A DNA stretch of 64,000 nt from J038 sp034437535 (GTDB taxonomy: Bacteria > Chloroflexota > Anaerolineae > Aggregatilineales > Phototrophicaceae). The notes beneath the pieces are model-generated. The model was not told where the DNA came from. It ran no database searches and saw only the letters and a program-made list of their open reading frames with translations. Below are positions 1-8,644 of the stretch, one piece after another; the stretch's first letter is position 1; each line of letters begins with the position of its first letter. The stretch lies in NCBI GenBank assembly GCA_034437535.1, contig DAOTTZ010000137.1, positions 1-64,000 of the forward strand. The letters are read 5' to 3'. Made by a program: the position numbers and the translations under genes.

Positions 1-51
1 GATGTTCGGCGGGTCTTTCAACGCATTTTTCTTGACCTTGAAGGCTTTCAC
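1..51 (-). CDS. possible 5' end of a truncated minus-strand gene
   Basis: Reading leftward from a GTG at 51 there is an open frame of 17 codons (VKAFKVKKNALKDPPNI) that runs off the window edge. Third codon positions are mostly G or C, as in the neighbouring genes, and a weak AGGCG lies 6 bases upstream of the GTG. An in-frame stop lies a few codons further up. The product cannot be named from 17 residues, and this could be chance. Apart from it, bases 52-121 show nothing. Confidence 0.2.
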   Translation of the reverse strand, partial: MKAFKVKKNALKDPPNI

Positions 52-121
52 TTGTTCGCCTAACGAAACACATTACATTTCTCGCTTACCACGCGAGATC
101 CCAAAGAGCCCAAACGGTTTC

Positions 122-1261
122 TCAGGCCGGCCAACGTTTAGCGAAGGCCCGCGCCGCCGCCTGATACCCCATCGCGATCAACTGGCGGCTGGCTTCCTCA
201 TCATAATCAATGATGCGCTCGACCGGCAGAAAGTCTTGCGGCGCGACGATGACTTCATGCACATAACGATACGTCCGCGCCTGGTTGGCCTGGCGTTGGA
301 TGTCTGCAATTTCGTTGAACGACCGCATCAGCTTGAGATCCACGCGGAATGATGCCAGCAACGCCCAATCCAGCGTCCAGGTGAGAGCCTCACCGAAATC
401 TTGCGGCAGTTGGCCGTGTTGCACCGTGTCTTCGTGGGTTTCCCACCAGGGCGTCATCATGACGACGACGACTTCCATATCTTCTTCTATCGGATGCTGG
501 CGCATCACATCGAAGGCCGCGCCCATCGGCGTGTTGGCGACGACCGCCCCATCCCAGTAGATTTCGCCGTCGTCGTCGGTCGTCCAGGGGTAAACCAGCG
601 GGATACTGCAACTGGCGACGATCCGCTTGAGCGTGATGCGTTCGCGCACACCACCGCGCCGGTCACCGGAGCGCGTGTAGCAGGGGCGGTCGTTGGTGAA
701 GATCACCCCTTCGCCGGTGCGAACGTTGGTCGCGCTGATGAGTAACGCGGTTTCGCTGGTGTTGATGGCGTCTTCATCCAGGCCGAGCCGGGTCATCAGT
801 GTGTTGTAGAGCGGGGCCGTATCTAGCAGGTTGTTCCATTGGCCGATCAAGCGTTTGCTGAGTGGGCGCGGCATCACCGGCAGTGGCGGCCAGCTATCTT
901 CTACGCCGGGGGACATGGCTTCGTCCTGGGCGGTGCGGGGCAGGCGCACACCGATTGCACTTTTGAGAACCGTGTTCCACGTCCAGCGGGCCACCGGTCC
1001 CATGCCCGGCGGGATGCCTTGAATGTCATCCTCCCGCAGGGAAAGCCAGAACGATTCGAGTTCTGATGGCGAGATACCCTGAGTGATGGCGGCTCCGTTC
1101 ACCGCGCCGATGGACGTGCCGACCACAATATCCGGTTGCCACGCGCCTTGATGGGATGCCGCGATCCCCGGCTTATCACCCTGCATCAGATAATTATACA
1201 CACCGGCATGGAATGCGCCGCGCCCACCACCGCCGGAAAGTACCAGTGTTCGAATCGTCAT
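122..1261 (-). CDS. patatin-like phospholipase
   Basis: This 379-aa protein is a patatin-family serine acyl hydrolase, expected to cleave acyl chains from phospholipids or other lipids with a Ser-Asp dyad. The N-terminus carries the glycine-rich oxyanion loop SGGGGRG (residues 9-15). The nucleophile elbow GTSIG follows, with Ser50, and the DGA motif holds Asp237 (YWDGAVVANTP). Both catalytic residues are present, so the enzyme should be active. There is no signal peptide or clear membrane segment, which suggests a cytosolic or peripheral enzyme. It ends the leftmost minus-strand run and lies about 50 bases beyond the next gene. The substrate cannot be predicted. Confidence 0.88.
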   Translation of the reverse strand: MTIRTLVLSGGGGRGAFHAGVYNYLMQGDKPGIAASHQGAWQPDIVVGTSIGAVNGAAITQGISPSELESFWLSLREDDIQGIPPGMGPVARWTWNTVLKSAIGVRLPRTAQDEAMSPGVEDSWPPLPVMPRPLSKRLIGQWNNLLDTAPLYNTLMTRLGLDEDAINTSETALLISATNVRTGEGVIFTNDRPCYTRSGDRRGGVRERITLKRIVASCSIPLVYPWTTDDDGEIYWDGAVVANTPMGAAFDVMRQHPIEEDMEVVVVMMTPWWETHEDTVQHGQLPQDFGEALTWTLDWALLASFRVDLKLMRSFNEIADIQRQANQARTYRYVHEVIVAPQDFLPVERIIDYDEEASRQLIAMGYQAAARAFAKRWPA

Positions 1262-1313
1262 TACTGAACCTCCACCCGTTTTGCTCTAATCCTATGGTGT
1301 GATGCAGTCCGAG

Positions 1314-2057
1314 TCAACCAACTGAGGACATCAGCGCGTGCATGGCTTGCGCGGTTTGAATGGGGTTTTCCAGGTAACTGTAATGCCCGGCACCAGGGTA
1401 AACCACCAGGCCAGCGTCAGGAATCAAGCGTTCGAGCTGGCGTCCTTGTTCCAACGGGGTATCGGCGTCTTCTTCGCCCCATACGAGCAAGGTCGGCACG
1501 CGCACCCGTTGCGCGTAGGCTTGTAAGTCCTGGTTGACGACCTGCACGAAGGTTTGACGCATCACACCGCTGACCGCGTTGAAATCCGCCGAGCCGTACC
1601 GCCCGTTGTACCAGCGGCGCAATGACTCCGACATCCCCCGCAGGCCGACGCGCTTCAAGCCATCGCGGATGCCCTTATACAACGTCAGGCGGAGTTGACC
1701 GCGCTTTGGTGGGCGGATGCCGGCGGCGTCGGCCAGCGTCATGGTATACAAACGGTCGGGATGCTCTGCGCCGAGGATTAAACCGAGCCGCCCGCCGAAG
1801 CTATGCCCGAACAGATGCACCCGCTGGAGTTGGTGCCGGTCGAGATAATCGACCACGAACCGGGCATAATCGAACACCGTCCAGGCTGTCGATGGGGCGG
1901 GAGTCTGCCCGAAGCCGGGTAGATCAAGCATATGAACGCGGTACCCCATCGGCGCGATCCGCTCCGCCAGGGGGGATAACAGCGCGATGGACGCGCCCCA
2001 GCCGTGCAACATGACCAACGGCGGGCCATCCCCGATGATAGAAGCATTGATTTGCAT
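1314..2057 (-). CDS. alpha/beta-fold hydrolase
   Basis: A 247-aa single-domain alpha/beta hydrolase. It has the HGWG oxyanion region near residue 18, the nucleophile elbow GHSFGG with Ser86, an acid residue in the VWGEEDADTP segment and a C-terminal His in GAGHYSYLEN, so the catalytic triad is complete. The short cap (residues 115-165) is basic and arginine-rich. The gene starts 6 bases after the stop of the MurA-like gene, so the two are probably cotranscribed. Substrate specificity is unknown. MhpC-like esterase or C-C hydrolase activity is possible, but nothing in the context supports it. Confidence 0.88.
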   Translation of the reverse strand: MQINASIIGDGPPLVMLHGWGASIALLSPLAERIAPMGYRVHMLDLPGFGQTPAPSTAWTVFDYARFVVDYLDRHQLQRVHLFGHSFGGRLGLILGAEHPDRLYTMTLADAAGIRPPKRGQLRLTLYKGIRDGLKRVGLRGMSESLRRWYNGRYGSADFNAVSGVMRQTFVQVVNQDLQAYAQRVRVPTLLVWGEEDADTPLEQGRQLERLIPDAGLVVYPGAGHYSYLENPIQTAQAMHALMSSVG

Positions 2058-2063
2058 CCGGTC

Positions 2064-3329
2064 TTACCCTTCGATGACGATCTGTGCGCCCAACCCCTGG
2101 AGCTTGCCGACCACGCCATCAAAACTGCGCTTGAGGGCCTGGGCGTTGTCGATGATGCTTTCTCCCTGCGCGACCAGGGCCGCCGCCAACATCCCCAGGC
2201 CGGTGCGGACGTCGGGCGAGTCCATGTAGATCGAATAAAGCGGACTCGGCCCGACGACGATGGCGCGATGGGGGTCGCACAACACGATCTGTGCGCCCAT
2301 ACTCTTGAGCTTATCCACAAAGAGCAGGCGGTTATTGTAGAGCTTTTCGTGGATCAACGAGGTGCCGCGTGCCTGGGTGGCGATCACAGTGGCGATGGCG
2401 ACCAGATCCGACGGGAAACCGGGCCAGGGCGCGGTCTCGATGGAAGAATCGACATCTTCTTCCCGGTTGGAGACGGTCAACTGTGAATGAGTCGGCACGA
2501 AGACATCGTTTTCGCCAATGTCGAGCGTGATCCCCAGGCGGCGGTAAATCTTGCCGATCATCCGCAGGTCATCCACATCGACATCGGTCAACTGCACGCG
2601 CCCGCCACATAACGCGGCGATGGCCCCCACACTGGCCGCCTCGATGTGATCCGGGCCGAGTGTTAAATCTGTGCCATGTAAGTCACCCTCTTTGCCGAAG
2701 ATGTGGAGCACGTTGGATTTCACGCCCTGGATCTGCGCCCCCATGCGTTCCAGCAGGCGGGCTAATTGTTGCAGGTGGGGTTCGCTGGCGGCATTGTGGA
2801 CGATGGTCTCTTTGCCGAAGCAGGCCGCCACCATCATCACGATGGCGGTCGCGGTGACGCTGGTTTGCGTTAGGATGATATCTTTGTAATGCCAGCGCAC
2901 CGGGCGGATCTCGACGCCGCCATCCACGTTGACGACATCCAGGCCCAGGTCACGCAGGGCTTCTAAGTGCGTGCGGATGCGGTTTAGCGGAAAATCGACT
3001 TCCACGCGGGCGAATTCCCGCCGTACCAGGATCGGCGCGAGATACAGCAATGCTCCGGTAAAGCCGCTGGTTTCCTCATTGCGCAGGGTGCGGTGGAGAA
3101 CCTGCGGCGTGTGGATCGTCAGGGTGGTGCCCGTTCGGGTGACCTGTGCCCCCAGGCGTTCGCCAATCTCGCGCATGTTGGCGATGCCGGTGGTGGCTGG
3201 CATGTTATGGATGGTGACTGGTTCGTCGGTTAACATCGACGCGGCCAACATCGCGATGGCCGCATTACTGTTCCCGGATGGCTGGTAAGCTCCGTTGAGG
3301 GCGTGCCCGCCTTCGACTCGAATCCGCAT
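2064..3329 (-). CDS. MurA-family (EPSP synthase fold) protein lacking the catalytic Cys loop
   Basis: A 421-aa protein, the usual length of UDP-GlcNAc 1-carboxyvinyltransferase, which makes UDP-GlcNAc-enolpyruvate for peptidoglycan. The inverted alpha/beta repeats are recognisable, and the C-terminal substrate motif is kept (PWPGFPSD, Asp308). The N-terminal GAKNAA motif is replaced by GNSNAA (residues 19-24), so the conserved Lys is lost. The flexible loop that carries the catalytic Cys (PGGC-x-IG-x-RPVDLH) is replaced by a shorter stretch, VDFPLNRIRTH (residues 111-121). The first Cys in the protein is residue 170. The RGY motif near the C-terminus is also absent. It is probably a diverged paralogue with a changed or lost activity, though a working Asp-type variant cannot be excluded. 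Confidence 0.8.
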   Translation of the reverse strand: MRIRVEGGHALNGAYQPSGNSNAAIAMLAASMLTDEPVTIHNMPATTGIANMREIGERLGAQVTRTGTTLTIHTPQVLHRTLRNEETSGFTGALLYLAPILVRREFARVEVDFPLNRIRTHLEALRDLGLDVVNVDGGVEIRPVRWHYKDIILTQTSVTATAIVMMVAACFGKETIVHNAASEPHLQQLARLLERMGAQIQGVKSNVLHIFGKEGDLHGTDLTLGPDHIEAASVGAIAALCGGRVQLTDVDVDDLRMIGKIYRRLGITLDIGENDVFVPTHSQLTVSNREEDVDSSIETAPWPGFPSDLVAIATVIATQARGTSLIHEKLYNNRLLFVDKLKSMGAQIVLCDPHRAIVVGPSPLYSIYMDSPDVRTGLGMLAAALVAQGESIIDNAQALKRSFDGVVGKLQGLGAQIVIEG

Positions 3330-3367
3330 ATGCTCTCCCTGCTGACTTGCCAGAATCGTCGGGCCGG

Positions 3368-3373
3368 ATTATA
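3368..3373 (-). promoter_or_regulatory. -10 element of the MurA-like gene promoter
   Basis: Read on the minus strand, this is a perfect TATAAT. It lies about 40 bases upstream of the MurA-like start codon, with a CTGACT 18 bases further upstream as a candidate -35. The start codon follows at a normal leader distance. Confidence 0.5.
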
Positions 3374-3466
3374 TCATGATATGCCTGCTTGAGTCAGGCG
3401 AGACACCTGCATGATACAGTTCGGTTACTTTATAGAGTATACAGGCTTGAGTTGAGAGGATATAAA

Positions 3467-4897
3467 ATGAAGCGTTTACTTGTTCTACTTGCGCTGTTGA
3501 TCCTGGTGGTACCGGCTACCGCGCAGGAGGCGGAGCGCGACCCGGTGATAGTCGCGCTGGTGGACGAAGCAAATACGGTGATGGTCTACATCGAAGCGAC
3601 CGACCTTAACCGGGTTGTTCTCCAACCGGAGGATATACCGGAAGGCGCGGACATCACGGCCCGGTTATCGCCGGATGGAGATTATCTGGCCGTTTTAATC
3701 CGGCAGGTGTCAGAATCAGTTCGGATCCCGCTTGACCTGAACGGCCAGCCCTACGGCGAGAGTGGCCTGCGTAACGAGATCATCATCTTTTCCCTGCCGG
3801 ATGGTGTCGAGGTGTACCGGGGGGATGTGCTGGCGGATGATTACGTGCTAGAAGTCGAGAGTTTCGTCGAAGACTCCGCGACCGGTTTCTCATTCGATAC
3901 GATCACACGCGGCGGCGGCTTGCTGTCGTGGTCGCCGGATGGCTCCCGGTTGATGTGGGTGCAGGGTACGGCTAATCAGGCAGTCGGTGAGCTAGGTATA
4001 TTCGACACCCCGACCGCTGATGTGACCGTCTTGGATATGTTCAGCGGCGTGCCGTATGCGCCGGAGTGGTCACCGGATGGCGCGTATGCCGTCTTCCCGA
4101 CGGCCAGGAACTTCGGCACCGGGGCCGGGCCATCACCCGCTGGTGTGTTCGTGCTAGGGCCAGATAACACGGTGAACCCGTTGCCGCTGGATCGACTCAA
4201 CCCGTCACCGGAGATCGCCAATAGTCCCGTTCAAGTGAATAACATCAACGAGCAGATCGACGGTTGGCTAGATGACCAAACGTATGTCTTCACCGTTTTT
4301 TCGTTGATGGCGGGCGGGGCAGGCTTGTTTACCTATGATCCAATCGTGGATGACCTGACGACCATCCTGCCGCTGGAACAAGATAGTGTAGCCAGCATCA
4401 CACTGGGTCCAGCCGGGGAGTCGATCACGATAGTGTTGTCGGAATTTATGAACGACCTGATGATTGAGCGGGGTGCATTGCCTGGCGGTGTCTATTTCCT
4501 TGCGGATCGCTCTGCGGAGCCGGAGTCAACCGGACTGTTGGCCCGCTTCGTGATTTACCTGGATGCCGATACACTCTATGTGCTGGAGAATACGGTCTAC
4601 GACATCCCCACCGGGGAGATCCGCGAATTGGGGTTGCCGTCGGGGCGTTTTATCCTGCAACCTGATGGACGACCGCCCTTTTTCCGCCCGGATGAATCCG
4701 ACGTGACATCGACCCTGCGGGCGGATGGTTCGGTGGTCGAATTAGGGGCCGGGGTGCCGGTAGAGGTCATATGGCTGGATGATACGGCGTTCGCTTTCGT
4801 GCGCGACGGCGAATTATTCGTCCGCACGCTGACCGCCGATGCTGATACACCGCTGGTGGTCGTGCGCGGGCGTCTGCTGGATATTGTGATGCCATAA
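3467..4897 (+). CDS. exported WD40/PD40-like beta-propeller protein
   Basis: I place the start at ATG 3467, because AGAGGA lies 6 bases upstream and the protein then opens with a clean Sec signal peptide (MKRLLVLLALLILVVPATAQ, residues 1-20). The 476-aa product has repeated blade signatures of the PD40/TolB-like type: LSPDGDYLAV, WSPDGSRLMW and WSPDGAYAVF. It is therefore an extracellular or cell-surface propeller with a scaffold or binding role. No catalytic motif is visible. It stands alone, is transcribed away from the MurA-like gene and ends at a strong hairpin. The specific ligand is unknown. Confidence 0.75.
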   Translation: MKRLLVLLALLILVVPATAQEAERDPVIVALVDEANTVMVYIEATDLNRVVLQPEDIPEGADITARLSPDGDYLAVLIRQVSESVRIPLDLNGQPYGESGLRNEIIIFSLPDGVEVYRGDVLADDYVLEVESFVEDSATGFSFDTITRGGGLLSWSPDGSRLMWVQGTANQAVGELGIFDTPTADVTVLDMFSGVPYAPEWSPDGAYAVFPTARNFGTGAGPSPAGVFVLGPDNTVNPLPLDRLNPSPEIANSPVQVNNINEQIDGWLDDQTYVFTVFSLMAGGAGLFTYDPIVDDLTTILPLEQDSVASITLGPAGESITIVLSEFMNDLMIERGALPGGVYFLADRSAEPESTGLLARFVIYLDADTLYVLENTVYDIPTGEIRELGLPSGRFILQPDGRPPFFRPDESDVTSTLRADGSVVELGAGVPVEVIWLDDTAFAFVRDGELFVRTLTADADTPLVVVRGRLLDIVMP

Positions 4898-4909
4898 GCT
4901 AAAAGCAAA

Positions 4910-4936
4910 ACCGGCGACTCACACGGAGTCGCCGGT
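4910..4936. terminator. bidirectional intrinsic terminator between convergent genes
   Basis: A perfect 11-bp stem (ACCGGCGACTC / GAGTCGCCGGT) with a 5-base loop lies between the convergent ends of the propeller gene and hsp20. On the minus strand it is followed by TTTTGCTTTT, and on the plus strand by a weaker T-rich stretch. It can serve both genes. Confidence 0.8.
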
Positions 4937-4961
4937 CTGATTTCTTGCGGGAGCCGCTTAG

Positions 4962-5414
4962 TTAGTTCTGGCTCTTGATGAGATTGCCGCTTTTGATGTT
5001 GATCTGGCGCGGCTTGGCTTCCGGGGCCTTTGGTAGGCGGAGTGTCAGCACGCCTTCATCGTAGCTGGCTTCGACATTTTCCACGTCGATCTTCTGCGGT
5101 AGGGAGAAGCTCCGGCTCATCTTGCCGTAAAACCGCTCCTGGATCAGTTCCCGCGTGCCTTCTTCGGCCTGCGGCTTCTCGACGGTGACGTTAATCGTCA
5201 GGGTGCCGTCATGCACGTTGACGTCGATGTGATCTGCCGGGACGCCGGGCACATTGGCGATGAGCGTATAGGCTTCGTCGCTCTCGTGCGCGTCGATGGG
5301 TAGATTGTTGGTGTTCAGCGGTGTGCCGCGCAGGGCATCGTCGAAGATGCGATCCATCGCGTTCTGCATCGCGGCGATCTCACGGAATGGGTTCCAGCGG
5401 GTTACGTTACTCAT
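4962..5414 (-). CDS. Hsp20/alpha-crystallin small heat shock protein
   Basis: A 150-aa small heat shock protein, an ATP-independent holdase that binds unfolding proteins as oligomers. The N-terminal arm reads NPFREIAAMQNAMDRIFDD. The alpha-crystallin domain covers roughly residues 40-140, with the typical VPGVPADHIDVNV and GVLTLRLPKA segments. The start is supported by a very strong AGGAGGTT about 8 bases upstream. I did not find a CIRCE-type inverted repeat in the 120 bases upstream, so HrcA control is not indicated. It is monocistronic and bounded downstream by the shared terminator. Confidence 0.93.
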   Translation of the reverse strand: MSNVTRWNPFREIAAMQNAMDRIFDDALRGTPLNTNNLPIDAHESDEAYTLIANVPGVPADHIDVNVHDGTLTINVTVEKPQAEEGTRELIQERFYGKMSRSFSLPQKIDVENVEASYDEGVLTLRLPKAPEAKPRQINIKSGNLIKSQN

Positions 5415-5534
5415 GATTTAACCTCCTGTTGAAGATTAAGCTGACTGTTTGTTATTGATGTTTGACCGTATTATGCCAGCCCTGTGTATGAGAAATTTAT
5501 GCGCTCCGTAAGAATTTTATCGGAGTTTTGGCCG

Positions 5535-6347
5535 CTAGATTCCAAGTGGTTTTTCGTCAATGCGCCAGTATGCCAACCCACCAAAAATCACCGTGACCGC
5601 CGCCATAATCAGCACATCGCTGAGCCGCAAACCATCGCTGACGATCTCATTGGCGTTGTAATAATCGAACAGGAACAACGGGCGCAAATCAACCAGGACA
5701 TCGCTCAACCCGGAAAGCCCGTGTAGCAGATACATACCAAAGAACACCAGGTAAAGAATCGCCCCGGTGAACCCTCGGCTGGAAAGTACAAAGCTCGGCA
5801 AGCAATAGGCAATGGCCGTAAACGGGATCAAGATCAACAGTGACCCGTACACGATGCCGGCCAATTCCACCGGGGTGAGGGCGAATTCCTCCCAGATGAA
5901 ACTGCTGGCAATCAGTGTGATGTAAATTATGGTGAGCACGACCAACAGCGTGATGACCGTGTTTAAAAACCGACCAATCAGAAGTTCCCTCCGGGTAATC
6001 GGCAAACTGAGCATGACATCGAGCGTGCCGTTGCGCTCCGCGTTGATGGTCGCGTTGAGGGCCTGCACGATTATCGTCGCCCCCAGGATCAACACGGCCC
6101 AGATGAAGAACTGGCTGTTCAGGTAGATGACGGGATCGCCCAGGTTAAACTCACCCACGTCTACCCCGCCTAACAAGCCCATTAGTTCTTCGGGGACGGC
6201 TTCCATCGCCGCGTTGAGATTTTCCGCTTCCGCCTGGACAGTGGGGAAGGTTCCGATGGTAATCAACGCGAAGACGGCTAACCCGATGCCCAACCACAGC
6301 ATCGTCCGGCGCGAGTCGTAGAATGCTTTTGACAGAACGGGGTACAT
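5535..6347 (-). CDS. ABC-2 type transporter permease
   Basis: I start this gene at the ATG at 6347 (MYPVLSKAF...), 2 bases after the stop of the ATPase gene. The longer frame would read through that gene. The 270-aa protein has about six hydrophobic segments, a large loop after the first segment, and the ABC-2 sequence NATINAERNGTLDVMLSLPITRRELLIGR, which marks the ATPase contact. It forms an exporter with the upstream ATPase. The substrate is unknown. Drug, antibiotic or lipid export is common for this family. Confidence 0.88.
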   Translation of the reverse strand: MYPVLSKAFYDSRRTMLWLGIGLAVFALITIGTFPTVQAEAENLNAAMEAVPEELMGLLGGVDVGEFNLGDPVIYLNSQFFIWAVLILGATIIVQALNATINAERNGTLDVMLSLPITRRELLIGRFLNTVITLLVVLTIIYITLIASSFIWEEFALTPVELAGIVYGSLLILIPFTAIAYCLPSFVLSSRGFTGAILYLVFFGMYLLHGLSGLSDVLVDLRPLFLFDYYNANEIVSDGLRLSDVLIMAAVTVIFGGLAYWRIDEKPLGI

Positions 6348-6349
6348 GC

Positions 6350-7255
6350 TTAAACCGCCTCCACTTTGCCATAATAAGACAGAAAAATTTCTTCCAGGCT
6401 GGGGTTGGATAGGTTCATATCGACGATGGTATGTTGTGCGATGCATTGGATGACCGCGTTGAGGTCAGCGTCACCACTCAGCCGCATCTTGAGCGTCGTA
6501 TCTTCTTGCTCGAAGTGACTCAGGCCGTCCAGATGCTCAAAGGCGGACGGGACCACCGGCTGGTCAAAGGTCAAGGTCAGCCAGCGGAACGTAACCTGCG
6601 TCAAATTCTTGATCGTCTCCACCGCCTGGATCTCACCCTGGCGGATGATCGCCACCCGGTCGCAGATCTCCTCGACTTCTGGCAGGGAATGCGACGACAT
6701 GAACACGGTGCGGCCTTCTGCGCGGATTTCGGTCATGATCTGGTGAAATTCTTCCTGCATGAGCGGGTCAAGGCCGATGGTCGGCTCATCCAGGATGAGC
6801 AATTCTGGCTGGTGGGCCAGCGTGGCGATGAGGCCGATCTTGCGCTTCATGCCGGTAGACATACCCTTCAGTGAGCGCGTCAGGTCAAAATCTAACCGTT
6901 CGGCCAGTGTCCGGGCATGGGGGAGCAGATCCGCCGCATGAACTTGAGACAACCAGCGGATGTATTGGGTGCCGGTCATGTTTTCCCACAGGGTCAATTC
7001 CGACGGCAGATACCCCAATCGCTTGCGGATGGCCTGGCTCTGTTCGCGGGCATCCAGGCCGAAGACCCTCACGTCGCCTTCCGCCGGGCGGATGAAATCC
7101 AGTAGCATGCGGATAGTGGTGGTCTTCCCTGCGCCGTTGGGGCCGAGGAAGCCGAAGATCTCGCCCTGAAAGACGTCGAATGTCACATCCTTCACCGCTG
7201 TGAAATCGCCATACCGGTAGGTTAGATCACGAATCTTGATTATAGGTGTGGTCAT
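6350..7255 (-). CDS. ABC transporter ATP-binding protein (DrrA/CcmA type)
   Basis: A 301-aa nucleotide-binding subunit. Walker A is GPNGAGKT (near residue 39), the signature is LKGMSTGMKRKIGL, a slight variant of LSGGQ, Walker B is LLILDEP, and the switch His lies in SSHSLPEVEEI. The C-terminal 80 residues form the extra domain typical of ABC-2 export ATPases. Start support comes from AGGATAAG just upstream of the ATG. It is translationally close-coupled to the permease. Confidence 0.93.
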   Translation of the reverse strand: MTTPIIKIRDLTYRYGDFTAVKDVTFDVFQGEIFGFLGPNGAGKTTTIRMLLDFIRPAEGDVRVFGLDAREQSQAIRKRLGYLPSELTLWENMTGTQYIRWLSQVHAADLLPHARTLAERLDFDLTRSLKGMSTGMKRKIGLIATLAHQPELLILDEPTIGLDPLMQEEFHQIMTEIRAEGRTVFMSSHSLPEVEEICDRVAIIRQGEIQAVETIKNLTQVTFRWLTLTFDQPVVPSAFEHLDGLSHFEQEDTTLKMRLSGDADLNAVIQCIAQHTIVDMNLSNPSLEEIFLSYYGKVEAV

Positions 7256-7327
7256 CTTATCCTGCTTTTTGCATATGTGTATACATCTACTTTTGCAGGA
7301 TTTCAGGCGGTTGTCAATCGAGATCGG

Positions 7328-8221
7328 TCACAAAAACAGCAGGGCGGTGCCCGCGAACGCGACCAACGTGCCGATGACGGCGCGGGACGTCGGTTTTTCA
7401 CGAAAGACGACATAACTGACCGGGATAAGGAAGACCGGCGTGAGGGCCATCAACGTAGAGGCGATGCCGACCGGCGCGATCTGCACCGCGATCAACGACA
7501 GCCACACGCCCACCACCGGCCCGGTAATCGCGCCGCCAGCCATAAACGCCAGGGCGCGTTTATCTCGCCAGCTAACCCCGAAGCTGGACAGGGCCGAAAA
7601 GCGAAACGCGGTAAACGTCCACATGACGAGCGTAGCGGCCAGCACCCGCATCAGATTGCCGGAGAGAGCCAGAAAGTCACCTTCCAGCCCGATTTTGGAT
7701 GTGACCAACCCGCCAGCCTGACCCAGTGCGCCACCGAACGCGAACAACAGACCGATCACATACACACGCGGCGGGATGCTCTCGCGGGTGGTGTTCCGTT
7801 CGGAGATCACCCAGGCGATACCAACGATGGTAATCACCACGCCGGCGATTTCTACCGGGGTTAATCGTTCGCCCAGGAAGACAAACGCCATCCCTGCCGC
7901 CAGCACCGGTGCCAGGGCCATCACCAGCATTGCCAGGCGCGGGCCGATCATGACGAAGCCTTGAAACAACGACGCATCGCCTAATGCCAGGCCGATCACG
8001 CCGGAGAGCGTCATCCAGAACCAGCGGTCACTTTCCGCGTTGAGTGGTAACGGGTCGCCGGTAGCGATCCAGTGCAAGCCGATGATGAGCGGTAGCGCGA
8101 TGAGCAGGCGCATCCGGTTGACGAGTGGACTGCCCACGCGCCGCCCGGCCAGGGTGAACATGGTCGAGCCGAAAGCGAAAGAAAGTGCAGTGCCAAGTGC
8201 GGCGACCTGTCCCCAGAACAT
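7328..8221 (-). CDS. EamA/DMT family transporter
   Basis: A 297-aa integral membrane protein with ten hydrophobic segments arranged as two EamA repeats (about residues 5-135 and 150-296), the fold of drug/metabolite or amino-acid exporters. The repeat ends carry the typical GERLTPVEIAGVVITIVGI and REKPTSRAVIGTLVAFAG signatures. It sits alone between the ABC exporter genes and a small gene. The substrate cannot be inferred. Confidence 0.88.
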   Translation of the reverse strand: MFWGQVAALGTALSFAFGSTMFTLAGRRVGSPLVNRMRLLIALPLIIGLHWIATGDPLPLNAESDRWFWMTLSGVIGLALGDASLFQGFVMIGPRLAMLVMALAPVLAAGMAFVFLGERLTPVEIAGVVITIVGIAWVISERNTTRESIPPRVYVIGLLFAFGGALGQAGGLVTSKIGLEGDFLALSGNLMRVLAATLVMWTFTAFRFSALSSFGVSWRDKRALAFMAGGAITGPVVGVWLSLIAVQIAPVGIASTLMALTPVFLIPVSYVVFREKPTSRAVIGTLVAFAGTALLFL

Positions 8222-8302
8222 GCCAATTCCTGACTGTTGCGATCTATCCGCACATCATGCCGGAAACCAGCGTCAGATGCTAGAGCCGGATGCCAGGGCC
8301 AC

Positions 8303-8503
8303 TTATTGGTTAAATATCCGCCGAACCGGAACCGTAAAACCGGGCAGGACATCACCGCCATCGAGCGTATCCTCCAGGCGCAGGGTCTTTAACTTCAACG
8401 CACCGTCTTCGGTCAGTGAACAATCGTCGATTAGTTCGTCTTCCGGCAAGGCTTTGAACTGATGTAGACGGTCTAGCGTTACCGGATCCTTGTTAAGTGT
8501 CAT
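8303..8503 (-). CDS. small protein resembling the C-terminal tail of Uma2-type proteins
   Basis: A 66-aa frame with a short leader. The last 20 residues (DGGDVLPGFTVPVRRIF) look like the end of Uma2-family (PD-(D/E)XK-like) proteins, where LPGF-x-(L/V)P-x-x-x-(L/I)F is characteristic. The nuclease core is absent, so this is either a remnant of a larger gene or an independent small protein. Codon use is like that of the neighbours. The function is unknown. Confidence 0.5.
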   Translation of the reverse strand: MTLNKDPVTLDRLHQFKALPEDELIDDCSLTEDGALKLKTLRLEDTLDGGDVLPGFTVPVRRIFNQ

Positions 8504-8531
8504 GATTGTCTATCTCCTGATGCGGTCGATC

Positions 8532-8557
8532 TCGGCACGGACGGTGTCTCGTGCCGA
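8532..8557 (-). terminator. hairpin between the radical SAM gene and the small gene
   Basis: A perfect 8-bp stem (TCGGCACG / CGTGCCGA) with a 10-base loop lies downstream of the radical SAM gene. There is no T-run after it on either strand, so it is at best a weak or Rho-assisted terminator, or an RNA-stability hairpin. Confidence 0.3.
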
Positions 8558-8644
8558 TAATCCAATTTGATCAACACGGCGGGTTCCGCCTGAAGTAGCA
8601 TCTGACGCTTATCCTGATATTGAAGCAACCGGGCACGTATAATC

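Noticed and set aside
2..352. Plus-strand frame of 116 codons at the left edge
   Set aside because: It lies mostly antisense to the well-supported patatin gene and has no Shine-Dalgarno or family similarity.
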